Shown: positions 42,517 through 51,211 of the stretch, piece by piece
How the letters are laid out: each line of letters opens with the position of its first letter
Position numbering within the stretch: the first letter of the stretch is position 1
Assembly (NCBI RefSeq): GCF_003259845.1
Contig: NZ_QLMJ01000006.1
Span: 124,001 to 188,000 of the forward strand
Source of the DNA: Actinoplanes lutulentus
Lineage (GTDB): Bacteria > Actinomycetota > Actinomycetes > Mycobacteriales > Micromonosporaceae
DNA: 64,000 nt
Direction: 5' to 3'
The notes under the pieces: generated by a model
Told to the model about the DNA's origin: nothing
Database searches by the model: none
The model's input: only the letters and a program-made list of their open reading frames with translations
Made by a program: the position numbers and the translations under genes

Positions 42517-42922
42517 GGGTGCCTCCGATCGGAACGGACGTGGATCGTCCATCAGGGCCTATCGCACCCCGTTGTTCGTGGCGTGTCACATCTTTCTCGA
42601 AATGGGCTAAAAGCCGTACGCGAAATGTCAGGCTGAAGGGATTGCCGCGCGCGCGACCGTTCCCCGGCGCAGAAAGTGAGCTGGCCACGGATCCTCGCGG
42701 ACAGGCTCTTACGCCGGGCATAGGACGCTAAACTGTCACTGTCCGTAAATAGGCTGCGACATCACGCTATGGTGTTTTTGCGCCGTTGTAAATTCCTCCG
42801 TTCGTGGTCGCGCGAACGGTGCCAGGCAAGATGCTGATTCCGCCAGGTCGCAGGCGCGCGCCCGGCAATCGGCCGTGCCCGAGAAGGGTGCGAGTGCGGG
42901 TTGGGGGCATGGTGAACAAACG
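42517..42922. other. 406 bp intergenic region upstream of the chemotaxis locus
   Basis: No gene is supported. It must carry the promoters of both the CAP gene and the response regulator. A 7 bp inverted repeat (CCGTTCG at 42798, CGAACGG at 42813) may be an operator. A near-repeat CTGTCACTGTCCG and TAAATAG lie at about 42730-42755. No sigma28-like GCCGATAA match was found. Confidence 0.5.
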
Positions 42923-43621
42923 ATGAGTCGCCTACTCGTGGTAGAGGACGACCCGGACATCGCACTCGCTCTTCGGCTGTTGTTCAGCCGAGCCGGATAC
43001 GAGGTCGCGCACGCCGCCGACGGCCGCGCCGGCCTGAAGGAGGCGTACGCCGAACACCCCGATCTCGTGGTGCTCGACGTGGGCCTGCCGGAGATGGACG
43101 GCTGGCAGGTGCTGGAGCGGCTCCGTGACGTCTCGGACGTCCCGGTGCTGGTGCTCACGGCGCACGGTCAGGAGGCCGAGAAAGTACGCGGCCTGCGGGG
43201 CGGCGCCGACGACTACCTCACGAAGCCGTTCGCGAACAACGAATTGCTGGCCCGGGTGGAGGCGCTGCTGCGGCGGTCCTCCAGCGGACAGAACAACTGG
43301 GCCAGCCAGATCTACGACGACGGTCTCGTACACCTGGACCCGACCAAGCGCCGGGTCTATGTGAAAGGCGACGAGAAGCGCCTTACGCCGACCGAGTTCC
43401 GACTGCTCAACGCCCTGGTCCGGCACGCGGGAGCAGTCCTGTCGCCGAACCAGTTACTGACCCAGGCATGGGACGACCCGACCGGCATCGGCCAGGAACG
43501 GGTCAAGTTCGCAGTGCTGAGACTGCGCCGCAAGCTGGGCTGGTCCGATCCGGACGAGTCGCCCATCGAATCCGTTCGCGGATTCGGCTACCGATACCGG
43601 CGACCAGGCGGAGAAGCCTGA
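42923..43621 (+). CDS. Orphan OmpR-family response regulator
   Basis: The 232-residue regulator has a full receiver (VVEDDPDIALA with the acidic pair, phospho-acceptor Asp about residue 52 in VVLDVGLPEMDG, VLVLTAHG, YLTKPF) and a C-terminal winged helix (LTPTEFRLLNALVRHAGAVL, ERVKFAVLRLRRKLGW, VRGFGYRYR). No histidine kinase lies beside it. Directly behind it is the che operon. A. missouriensis has an orphan regulator, TcrA, that controls sporangium and motility genes; whether this is its orthologue is a guess. ATG 42923 begins the receiver. Confidence 0.9.
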   Translation: MSRLLVVEDDPDIALALRLLFSRAGYEVAHAADGRAGLKEAYAEHPDLVVLDVGLPEMDGWQVLERLRDVSDVPVLVLTAHGQEAEKVRGLRGGADDYLTKPFANNELLARVEALLRRSSSGQNNWASQIYDDGLVHLDPTKRRVYVKGDEKRLTPTEFRLLNALVRHAGAVLSPNQLLTQAWDDPTGIGQERVKFAVLRLRRKLGWSDPDESPIESVRGFGYRYRRPGGEA

Positions 43622-43703
43622 TATCTCGCCGTTCCGGTCGAGTCTTCTCAGTTGGCGCCCGCACACGTCGAAGAGGGCTGTGAAGCCGAGCAGGAGGTAA
43701 GTG

Positions 43704-46070
43704 GTGGAAGACCTTGGCGAGATCGTCGGCGAATTCCTGATGGAAAGCCACGAGAACCTGGACCAGATCGACCGGGACCTCGTGAGCCTTGAGCAGGAAC
43801 CGAACTCGCGTGACCTGATCTCCCGTATCTTCCGGGCGATTCACACGATCAAGGGCACCAGTGGATTCCTGGCGTTCAGTCGCCTGGAGAAGCTGGCCCA
43901 CGGCGGTGAGTCGCTGCTGTCCCGGCTCCGGGACGGCGTTCAGCCGGTCACCCCGGAGACGATCACCGTACTGCTCGTGACCATCGACGGCGTCCGTGCG
44001 CTGCTCTCCTCCATCGAGGAGAAGGGCACCGAGGACGAGGTCGACATCGACAGCATCCTCGTCAAGGTCAACGCGCAGATGAACGCGCCGACGGCCGCCG
44101 CTCCGGCGGCTGCTCCCGCGGCCGCGCCGGCCGCCGCCGAGGCGGCGCCCGCGCCCGAGGGCGAAGCCCCGGTGCAGCTGGACGAGACGCCGAAGCGGGT
44201 GGCGCCCGAACCGGTCGCCGAGCAGCGCCAGCCTCTGGGCCAGATCCTGGTCGAGGCCGGAGCCGCCCAGCCCGTCGACGTCAGCTCCGCGCTCCAGCAG
44301 CAGATCGAGGGCGACGAGCGCAAACTCGGCACCATCCTGCTCGAAGAGGGCAAGACCCAGCCCGCCGCGGTCAGCGAGGCGTTGCAGGCGCAGACGCCGA
44401 AGCGGAGCATCGCGGACAGCGCGATCCGCGTCGACGTGGACCTGCTGGACACCCTGCTGAACATGGTCGGTGAGCTGGTCCTCGCCCGTAACCAGCTGGT
44501 CCGCGGCGTCATGGAGATCGGCGACGCGACCCTGGTGCGCAGCGCCCAGCGGCTCGGCATGATCACCAGTGAGCTGCAGGCGGGCATCATGAAGACCCGC
44601 ATGCAGCCCATCGAGCACATCTGGTCGAAGCTGCCCCGAGTCGTCCGGGACCTGAGCAACTCGCTCGGCAAACAGGTCGAGCTGGTGATGCAGGGCAAGG
44701 ACACCGAGCTCGACCGCAGCCTGCTGGAAGCGGTCAAGGACCCGCTGACCCACCTGGTGCGCAACGCGGTCGACCACGGCATCGAGGACCCGGAGCGGCG
44801 GACCGCGAGCGGCAAGGGACCGGTCGGCACGCTGACGCTTCGTGCGTACCACGAGGGCGGTCACGTCGCTGTCGAGGTCGCTGACGACGGCGCCGGCCTG
44901 GACGTCGACCGGATCGCGCAGAAGGCCGTGGAGAAGGGCTTGCTCCGGCCGGAGCAGGTTCCGAACATGGACAAGCGCGACATCATGGCGATGGTCTTCC
45001 AGCCCGGCTTCTCCACCGCGGCCAAGGTCACCAACGTCTCCGGCCGCGGCGTCGGCATGGACGTCGTGAAGACCAACATCGAGAACATCGGCGGCGCGGT
45101 CAGCGTCGACTCAACCCCGGGCGAGGGTACGGTCTGGCGGCTCACCATCCCGCTGACGCTCGCCATCATCCAGGCGCTCACTGTCGACTGTGGCGACCAG
45201 CGTTACGTGGTCCCGCAGGTCGCGGTGCTCGAACTGGTCTTCATCGACGGCAACACCACGAAGGTCGAGTACGCCTCCGGCGCGCCGGTCTACCGGCTGC
45301 GCGGCAAGCTGCTCCCGCTGGTCCGGCTGGACCGGGCCCTCGGGTTCGAGGTCGGCGGCGACCAGGGTGTCTACATCATGGTTCTGCAGGCCGACGGCCG
45401 ACGGTTCGGCCTGGTCGTGGACCGGGTCCTGAACACCGAAGAAGTCGTGGTCAAGGCACTCAACACGCGGCTCAAGGACATCGGCCTCTATGCCGGCGCC
45501 ACCATTCTCGGTGACGGCAAGGTCGGCCTGATCCTGGACGTCTCGTCGCTGGCCCGCCGTTCGCACCTGGCCGTCGACTCGGAGCGCGAGAACGTCGTCG
45601 CGAACTCCCGCGCCGCGGCCGGCGGAGGAACCGAACGCCTGCTGGTCACCGCGGTCGGCGAACGCCGGGTGGCGATCCCGCTGGACACCGTCACACGACT
45701 CGAGGAGTTCCCGCGCGACCGGCTCGAACACGCCGGCTCCCGCGAGGTCGTCCAGTACCGCGGTCAGATCCTTCCGCTGGTCCGGCTCTCCCATCTGCTC
45801 GGCGCGTACGGCGAGGAGATCGAGGGGGACACCGTCTCGGTCGTGGTCTACAGCGAGGGCGGCAAGAGCGTGGCGCTGGTGGTGGACCGGATCGTCGACA
45901 TCGCCGAGAACTCGACCACGGCTCGCCGGGACGCCGAGGAGGACGGCCTGGTCGGCACCGCGGTGATCCAGCAACGGGTCACCGAGCTGCTCGACGTGCG
46001 CCGCGCGATCCTCGCCGCCGACCCGAACTTCTACAACGACACCATGGACGACATGCTGGTGGAGGCCTGA
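43704..46070 (+). CDS. cheA: Chemotaxis histidine kinase CheA with two CheW-like domains
   Basis: The 788-residue kinase has HPt (1-105; phospho His about 47 in RAIHTIKGTSGF), an Ala-rich linker, two MshEN-like motifs (about 178-200 and 208-230), P3 dimerisation, and a full catalytic domain (HLVRNAVDHGIED; DDGAGLD; GRGVGMDVVK). Then come two CheW-like domains, at about 485-610 and 630-780. The extra CheW is unusual. GTG 43704 is 6 nt behind AGGAGG (GTG 43701 also possible). It phosphorylates CheY and CheB. cheW follows by 1 nt. Confidence 0.93.
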   Translation: MEDLGEIVGEFLMESHENLDQIDRDLVSLEQEPNSRDLISRIFRAIHTIKGTSGFLAFSRLEKLAHGGESLLSRLRDGVQPVTPETITVLLVTIDGVRALLSSIEEKGTEDEVDIDSILVKVNAQMNAPTAAAPAAAPAAAPAAAEAAPAPEGEAPVQLDETPKRVAPEPVAEQRQPLGQILVEAGAAQPVDVSSALQQQIEGDERKLGTILLEEGKTQPAAVSEALQAQTPKRSIADSAIRVDVDLLDTLLNMVGELVLARNQLVRGVMEIGDATLVRSAQRLGMITSELQAGIMKTRMQPIEHIWSKLPRVVRDLSNSLGKQVELVMQGKDTELDRSLLEAVKDPLTHLVRNAVDHGIEDPERRTASGKGPVGTLTLRAYHEGGHVAVEVADDGAGLDVDRIAQKAVEKGLLRPEQVPNMDKRDIMAMVFQPGFSTAAKVTNVSGRGVGMDVVKTNIENIGGAVSVDSTPGEGTVWRLTIPLTLAIIQALTVDCGDQRYVVPQVAVLELVFIDGNTTKVEYASGAPVYRLRGKLLPLVRLDRALGFEVGGDQGVYIMVLQADGRRFGLVVDRVLNTEEVVVKALNTRLKDIGLYAGATILGDGKVGLILDVSSLARRSHLAVDSERENVVANSRAAAGGGTERLLVTAVGERRVAIPLDTVTRLEEFPRDRLEHAGSREVVQYRGQILPLVRLSHLLGAYGEEIEGDTVSVVVYSEGGKSVALVVDRIVDIAENSTTARRDAEEDGLVGTAVIQQRVTELLDVRRAILAADPNFYNDTMDDMLVEA

Positions 46071-46071
46071 G

Positions 46072-46509
46072 ATGGCGAGTCGTCAGTTCGCCACCTTCGA
46101 AGTGGCCGGGCAGCTCTTCGGCGTCGAGGTGCACACGGTGCAGGAGGTGCTCTCGTACAACGAGTACACCCCGGTGCCGCTCGCGCCGGCGGCCGTCGGC
46201 GGCCTGTTCAACCTTCGAGGTCAGGTGATCGCGGCGGTGGACCTGCGGGTGCAGCTCGGACTCGTCCGGCAGGCGCTCAAGGGTCCGGTCATGAACGTCA
46301 TCCTTCGAGGTGACGGCGAGCCGGTGAGCCTTCTGGTGGACAAGATCGGCGAGGTCGTCGATCTGGAGGACGAGACGTTCGAGCCACCACCGGACACGCT
46401 CAGCGGACCGACCAGGGAGCTGGTCGTCGGGACCTTCAAGCTGGACGGGCGGCTCATGCTGGCTCTCGACGTCAACCAGGCCGTCGACACGTACCGCGCC
46501 ACGACCTGA
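46072..46509 (+). CDS. cheW: Chemotaxis adaptor CheW
   Basis: The 145-residue adaptor links chemoreceptors to CheA at the membrane arrays. It has the CheW SH3-like fold with FEVAGQLFGVEVHTVQEVL, VGGLFNLRGQVIAAVDLRVQ, SLLVDKIGEVVDLED and a C-terminal LMLALDVNQAV. GGAGG precedes ATG 46072 by 6 nt. The stop overlaps the next start (TGATG). It adds to the two CheW-like domains within CheA. No receptor gene is in the window. Confidence 0.93.
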   Translation: MASRQFATFEVAGQLFGVEVHTVQEVLSYNEYTPVPLAPAAVGGLFNLRGQVIAAVDLRVQLGLVRQALKGPVMNVILRGDGEPVSLLVDKIGEVVDLEDETFEPPPDTLSGPTRELVVGTFKLDGRLMLALDVNQAVDTYRATT

Positions 46510-47381
46510 TGTACAGCCTCGTCAGCGCCCCCGTCCTGGGCTTCGACCTGACCCGCCTGCAAGGTGGGCCGGCCGCTGCCGATGTGCTGCTGCGCGCCCT
46601 CCGCCTCCAGGCCGAGGACCTCCCGATCCTGGCGGCGAAACTGCCGGACGAGGGCGTACGAGGTCCGCTCTGGGTGGAGGTGGAGAGCGCCGCCCGCCGG
46701 ATGCCCTCGCTGAAGGGGATGTCGAAGGACGACCCCGCGGGAAACCTCACATTGGTCGAGCGCGCGCCGATCGGCTCGGTGGACGCGCTTCTCACCTGCC
46801 TGCGATACGACGTCATGTCGTGGACCTGGGAGGGCAAGGGGCGCGACGCACGGCAGAGCGATGACGCGACCGCCGCCACCGCACTGCTCTGTGACGCGGC
46901 GGTCGCGAGTTATCTGCGTGAGGTGCTCGACGACGAGACCCGCCGGGGTCTCGGCGCCGGGTGGGTGGCGGCGGTGAAGAAGCTGCCGGCCGGGGCCCCG
47001 ATCGACCTGGGGCCTCACCACTACACGGTGTCGGCCCTGCTCGACCGGTTGCGCACGTTGCGGCCGGAGGATCAGGACCGGGTGCTCACCTCCGCCGACG
47101 ATGCCAGGCGTAACACCGCCGGGTGGTCGCCGGCGGTGCATTCGGCCTCCTGGGCCGCGTACCTCTCGGACCGGGTCCGTACCGCCGCGGCGGCGCAGAT
47201 GCTGCTGGTCCAGGCGGTGGACACCGCCGGGATTCCGCTGGCCGACCGGGCCGGTGGCGTCTGGAACATGCTCAGCGGCGCCGTACAGGCGCTGGTGGTC
47301 CGCGATCTGCTGGACACCGCAACAGCTCACCGGCTGCTCGCACCGGTTGTCGCGGCACTCGGTCCGGCCTGGCTCGGTTGA
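46509..47381 (+). CDS. Unknown protein of the che operon
   Basis: The 290-residue protein is not recognised. It starts with a TGATG overlap with cheW and ends 13 nt before cheB, so it is a full operon member. It looks soluble and mostly helical, with an LPILAAKLPDEGVRGPLWVE segment, an alternating acidic region near 100-160, and a hydrophobic-helical C-terminus (VWNMLSGAVQALVVRDLL). No receiver, kinase, methyltransferase or transmembrane segment is seen. Its placement suggests a chemotaxis-specific adaptor or regulator, but that is context only. Confidence 0.6.
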   Translation: MYSLVSAPVLGFDLTRLQGGPAAADVLLRALRLQAEDLPILAAKLPDEGVRGPLWVEVESAARRMPSLKGMSKDDPAGNLTLVERAPIGSVDALLTCLRYDVMSWTWEGKGRDARQSDDATAATALLCDAAVASYLREVLDDETRRGLGAGWVAAVKKLPAGAPIDLGPHHYTVSALLDRLRTLRPEDQDRVLTSADDARRNTAGWSPAVHSASWAAYLSDRVRTAAAAQMLLVQAVDTAGIPLADRAGGVWNMLSGAVQALVVRDLLDTATAHRLLAPVVAALGPAWLG

Positions 47382-47394
47382 AGGGAGTGGTCGA

Positions 47395-48570
47395 ATGATC
47401 TCGGTTCTCGTCGTCGACGATTCCGTGGTGGTCCGTCGGCTGATCGTCGACGCTCTCGGCGAGGCGCAGGGCATCCAGGTCGTCGGCACCGCGGCGAACG
47501 GCCTGCTGGCCCAAGCCAAGATCGACCAGCTCAAGCCCGACGTGGTCACCATGGACATCGAGATGCCCGAGATGGATGGCATCGCTGCCGTGCGCGAGCT
47601 GCGCAAACGGCACGCGGCGCTGCCGGTGATCATGTTCAGCACGCTGTCCGCGGCGGGCGCTTCCGCCACCCTGGAGGCGCTCTCGGCGGGCGCCACCGAC
47701 TACGTCACCAAGCCGAGCAACGTCGGCTCGGTGAAGGAGTCGATGGAGGCGGTACGGGAGCAGCTCGTACCCAAGATCCTGGCTCTTGGTGGTGGCCGGC
47801 GGAAGCCGGCCGGATCGGCTGGACCACCCACCCGCCCGGCGCCGGCCGGTATGCGTCCGGGGGCGGCGCCGCCGCGTCCCGGCCTTCCGCCGACGGCTCC
47901 CGGGCGCCCGCCACTCTCCGCCGCCCCGCCACCTCCCGGCCGGCCTTCCGCGTCGCGTCGCGCACCCGGCGGCCGGGTGGACATCCTCGCCATCGGATCG
48001 TCGACCGGCGGCCCGGACGCGCTCACCAAGGTGCTGCTCGGGCTGCCCGCCGACCTGCCGGTGCCGGTCGTGATCACCCAGCACATGCCGCCGGTCTTCA
48101 CCAAGATGTTCGCCGAGCGGCTGGACCGCAGCACGCCGCTGCGGGTGCTCGAAGCGGGTGAGGGCATGGAACTCGCGGCGGGCACTGTCTACATCGCTCC
48201 GGGTGACCGACATCTGGTGTTTCTTCGCCGGGGGACCGCGACGCTCACCCAGCTCAGCGGTGCTCCACAGGAAAACTCGTGCCGACCGGCAGTGGACGTG
48301 ATGTTCCGCTCGGTGGCCTCGCTGTACGGCGCATCGGCCTTCGCTGCTGTGCTCACCGGAATGGGACAAGACGGACGGAGTGGTGCGAAAGTGCTACGAG
48401 ACTCGGGCGCCGAGGTGCTGGCACAGGACGAGGCGAGCTCGGTGGTCTGGGGTATGCCCGGCGCCGTGGTCGGCGCGGGGCTTGCCGACGAGGTGCTGCC
48501 TTTGGACCGGATCGCGGGAGCGCTGCTCAACCGTGTCCGGGTGGGTCGATCGCCGGCGGTGGCGCGATGA
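47395..48570 (+). CDS. cheB: Chemoreceptor methylesterase/deamidase CheB
   Basis: The 391-residue CheB has a receiver (residues 1-125; VVDDSVVVRRL, phospho Asp about 54 in VTMDIEMPEMDG), a long Pro-rich linker (about 140-185) and the esterase domain with the catalytic Ser in IGSSTGGPDAL, His in ITQHMPP and Asp in GMGQDG. Removing methyl groups from receptors resets adaptation. AAGGGAG precedes ATG 47395. It overlaps cheR by 4 nt (ATGA). The linker is longer than in enterobacterial CheB. Confidence 0.93.
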   Translation: MISVLVVDDSVVVRRLIVDALGEAQGIQVVGTAANGLLAQAKIDQLKPDVVTMDIEMPEMDGIAAVRELRKRHAALPVIMFSTLSAAGASATLEALSAGATDYVTKPSNVGSVKESMEAVREQLVPKILALGGGRRKPAGSAGPPTRPAPAGMRPGAAPPRPGLPPTAPGRPPLSAAPPPPGRPSASRRAPGGRVDILAIGSSTGGPDALTKVLLGLPADLPVPVVITQHMPPVFTKMFAERLDRSTPLRVLEAGEGMELAAGTVYIAPGDRHLVFLRRGTATLTQLSGAPQENSCRPAVDVMFRSVASLYGASAFAAVLTGMGQDGRSGAKVLRDSGAEVLAQDEASSVVWGMPGAVVGAGLADEVLPLDRIAGALLNRVRVGRSPAVAR

Positions 48571-49412
48571 CACTCTCCCAAGCCGACTTCAACTATGTCT
48601 CCAACCTGGTCCGCCGGGAGGCGTCGATCGTGTTGGCGCCCGGCAAGGAATACCTGGTCGAGGCCCGGTTGATCCCGGTTGCGCGAGCGGTTGGGGCAGC
48701 CAACGTCAACGAGTTCCTGGCTGATCTGCAGCGGCGGCCCAATCCTCAGTTCCAGCGGAAGATCATCGACGCGCTCACCACCAACGAGACGTCGTTCTTC
48801 CGGGACCGGGAGCCGTTCACGGCGCTCACCGAGGTGGTGCTCCCCGAGCTGATCAAGTCGCGTGCCTCGGTACGCAAGCTGCGGTTCTGGTCGGCGGCGA
48901 GCTCCAGCGGCCAGGAGGCGTTCAGCCTCGCGATCACGCTGCAGGAGAACCTGCCGGCGGGCTGGACGTACGAGATCGTCGGAACCGACATCTCCACCGC
49001 GATGGTCGAGCGGGCGACGAAGGGCGAGTACAGCCAGGTCGAGGTCAACCGTGGCCTGGCCGCGACTCAGCTGGTGCAGTACTTCGAGCGGGCCGGTGCG
49101 CACTGGCGGATCGTGCCGACGCTGCGCCGCAGCGTCTCGTTCAAGCACATGAGCCTGACCGCGCCGTTCCCGCCGATGCAGCCGTTCGACGTGATCTTCC
49201 TGCGCAACGTGCTCATCTACTTCGACGTCACGACCAAGCGCCAGGTGCTCCAGAACGCTGCCAAGATCCTGCGTCCGGACGGCTGGCTCTTCCTGGGCGC
49301 GGCCGAGACCACGATCGGCATCGACGACAACTACGAGCGCGTGGCCGCCGGCCGCACCTCTGCTTACCGGACTCGAAACGCGATGCCTGCCGGCGCCGCG
49401 AGAAGGGGATGA
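48567..49412 (+). CDS. cheR: Chemoreceptor methyltransferase CheR
   Basis: The 281-residue SAM-dependent enzyme methylates receptor glutamates. The N-terminal helical domain (residues 1-75) is followed by the Rossmann domain: TTNETSFFRDREPF, LRFWSAASSSGQEAFSLAI (SAM loop), VGTDISTAMVERA and DVIFLRNVLIYFDVTTKRQVL. ATG 48567 overlaps the cheB stop. It pairs with CheB for adaptation, though receptors are not in the window. The frame is open far upstream. Confidence 0.93.
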   Translation: MTLSQADFNYVSNLVRREASIVLAPGKEYLVEARLIPVARAVGAANVNEFLADLQRRPNPQFQRKIIDALTTNETSFFRDREPFTALTEVVLPELIKSRASVRKLRFWSAASSSGQEAFSLAITLQENLPAGWTYEIVGTDISTAMVERATKGEYSQVEVNRGLAATQLVQYFERAGAHWRIVPTLRRSVSFKHMSLTAPFPPMQPFDVIFLRNVLIYFDVTTKRQVLQNAAKILRPDGWLFLGAAETTIGIDDNYERVAAGRTSAYRTRNAMPAGAARRG

Positions 49413-49804
49413 CGCCGATGCGCGCCATGGTGATCGACGACTCCCGCGCGATGCGCATGATCCTCAAGCGCATCGTCACGAAGCTGAACTTCGAGGCGGT
49501 GGAGGCGGGTGACGGCAAGGAGGCGATGGATCTTCTTGCGGATATGACCGAGGTGCCGGAGCTGGCACTCATCGACTGGAACATGCCCAACATGAACGGG
49601 CTCGAGTTCGTCACCAAAGTCCGGGCCGATCCGCGCTTGCGGGAGATGACCCTGGTGATGGTCACTACCGAAAGCGAACAGAGCCAGATCGTCCGGGCGC
49701 TCGCCGCGGGTGCCCACGAATACGTCATCAAGCCCTTCACGGAGGGCGCCATGATCGAAAAACTGGCCCTGCTGGGCCTCGTGCCGACCGGAGCGAACTC
49801 ATGA
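49409..49804 (+). CDS. cheY: CheY-type response regulator 1
   Basis: The 131-residue single-domain receiver has DDSRAMR, phospho-acceptor Asp about 56 in ALIDWNMPNMNG, VMVTTESEQ and IKPFTEG. It overlaps cheR and the next gene by 4 nt each. It likely carries the CheA signal to the FliM switch. A second CheY-like protein lies one gene downstream, so the two may have separate roles. Confidence 0.92.
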   Translation: MTPMRAMVIDDSRAMRMILKRIVTKLNFEAVEAGDGKEAMDLLADMTEVPELALIDWNMPNMNGLEFVTKVRADPRLREMTLVMVTTESEQSQIVRALAAGAHEYVIKPFTEGAMIEKLALLGLVPTGANS

Positions 49805-50289
49805 GTGTCGAAGTCGAGGTCAACGAGACCGACCTCGCCGAGATGGTGGAACAGGTGTGGGAGTCGTACCTGGATCCGGAGGGCGTGAGCCCGTTGATCC
49901 AGACGTACGACGAGAACCAGCCCTCCGAGGTGCACTCCTCGGTGTCCATCACCGGATCCTGGAGCGGGCACGTGGTGTTCGCCTCCTCACGGGTCGCCGC
50001 CCAGCGTGCGGCGGCCGCATTCCTCGCCATGGAGGCCGAGGAGGTGAGCGAGGAGGACATCTCCGACACGCTCGGCGAACTCGCCAACATCGTCGGTGGC
50101 AACGTCAAGGCGATGCTGCCTTCCGGCGCACAACTGTCCCTCCCTCAAGTGATGCTCGCGCCGGAAACCTCGACGCGGTACCCGAACGCCACGCGTATCA
50201 GTGGCGTCTACGGGATCTGGGAGGGCGAACCGGTGTCCATTTCGATGTGGCACAGCAGCGCGGACAACAAGGAGGAGAAGGGCGAATGA
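49801..50289 (+). CDS. cheX: CheX-type CheY-P phosphatase
   Basis: The 162-residue protein has the CheC/CheX phosphatase motif: Glu about 93 and Asn about 96 in LGELANIVGGNVKAML (ExxN). It probably dephosphorylates CheY-P at the motor or in the cytosol. It overlaps the CheY genes on both sides by 4 nt. One copy of the ExxN motif fits CheX, not CheC with two. Confidence 0.85.
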   Translation: MSVEVEVNETDLAEMVEQVWESYLDPEGVSPLIQTYDENQPSEVHSSVSITGSWSGHVVFASSRVAAQRAAAAFLAMEAEEVSEEDISDTLGELANIVGGNVKAMLPSGAQLSLPQVMLAPETSTRYPNATRISGVYGIWEGEPVSISMWHSSADNKEEKGE

Positions 50290-50648
50290 AGATCCTCATT
50301 GCCGATGACAGCCGAGTGATGCGGCAGATCGTCGTCCGGACCCTGCGTCAGGCCGGGTTCGGTGATCACGACCTGATCGAGGCCGCGGACGGACAGGAAG
50401 CGCTCGACAAGGCCATCGCCGAGAATCCGGACGTGGTCATCTCGGACTGGAACATGCCGCATCTGACCGGTATCGAGGTGCTGCGGCAGCTCCGGTCCGC
50501 CGGTAACAACGTCAAGTTCGGTTTCGTCACTTCGGAGAGCACTCCGGAGATGAAGACGGCCGCCGAATCCTCAGGGGCGGCGTTCTTCATCGTCAAACCC
50601 TTCACAGCTGAGCGATTCGATGAGGTTTTCGCTCCTATTTTGGGATGA
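50286..50648 (+). CDS. CheY-type response regulator 2
   Basis: The 120-residue receiver has ADDSRVMRQIV, phospho Asp about 54 in VVISDWNMPHLTG, FVTSESTPE and IVKPFTAERF. It overlaps cheX by 4 nt. Two CheYs flanking a CheX suggest one goes to the motor and one acts as a phosphate sink, or each pairs with a phosphatase. Confidence 0.9.
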   Translation: MKILIADDSRVMRQIVVRTLRQAGFGDHDLIEAADGQEALDKAIAENPDVVISDWNMPHLTGIEVLRQLRSAGNNVKFGFVTSESTPEMKTAAESSGAAFFIVKPFTAERFDEVFAPILG

Positions 50649-50655
50649 TTAAGAC

Positions 50656-51144
50656 ATGTCAGACGTCTCGGTACTTCCCGGCTCTCTAGCCGTCCGTAAC
50701 CTGTTCGAGGATCTGCTCGGCCGTGAGGTGGTCGTGAGTCCCGGCGACCCACTGAGCGCCGAGGAGATCAAGACCGCAACGGTCGCCATCTTCACCGAAC
50801 CGAGCCAGAAGATTTACGCGGTGATGGGTATGCAGTTGAGTCTCGCGGCGAACGCCGGTGCGGCGCTCGGCCTGCTCCCGGCCGGTGCGGCCGAGGACAG
50901 CATCGACGAGAAGCAGCTCTTTCCCAACCTCGCGGAGAACGTCTTCGAGCTCTGCAACGTCTTCACCAGCCTGCTCAACCGCGAGGGGCAACCGCACCTC
51001 AAGCTCTACCAGGTCATCTACCCGGGCATGGAGCTGCCGGGCGACGCCCGCGCGATCCTGCTCGCTCTCGGTCGCCGTCTCGACCTCATGTGCGAGGTCA
51101 ACCGGTACGGCAAGGGAAAGCTCAGCCTTTCTGTCGCACCCTGA
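50656..51144 (+). CDS. Divergent CheX-like protein (unassigned)
   Basis: The 162-residue protein starts 7 nt after the second cheY. It has no textbook match, but ENVFELCNVFTSLLN carries an ExxN pair (Glu about 98, Asn about 101) as in CheX phosphatases, after GMQLSLAANAGAALGLLP, which resembles the CheX beta-strand and helix. The Gly and Asn of the usual ELxNxxxGN continuation are absent. A second phosphatase for the second CheY is plausible; the alternative is a non-catalytic CheY-binding protein. Confidence 0.58.
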   Translation: MSDVSVLPGSLAVRNLFEDLLGREVVVSPGDPLSAEEIKTATVAIFTEPSQKIYAVMGMQLSLAANAGAALGLLPAGAAEDSIDEKQLFPNLAENVFELCNVFTSLLNREGQPHLKLYQVIYPGMELPGDARAILLALGRRLDLMCEVNRYGKGKLSLSVAP

Positions 51145-51174
51145 CCGAGGCCCGAAAATTGAAGATCTCCTGTT

Positions 51175-51200
51175 GCGGGCCCGCCGATCGGCGGGCCCGC
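51175..51200 (+). terminator. Palindromic hairpin ending the che operon
   Basis: A 26 nt perfect palindrome (arms GCGGGCCCGCCG and CGGCGGGCCCGC around AT) lies 30 nt after the last che gene. A short AAATTTG follows instead of a T-tract. Confidence 0.68.
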
Positions 51201-51211
51201 AAATTTGTGCC

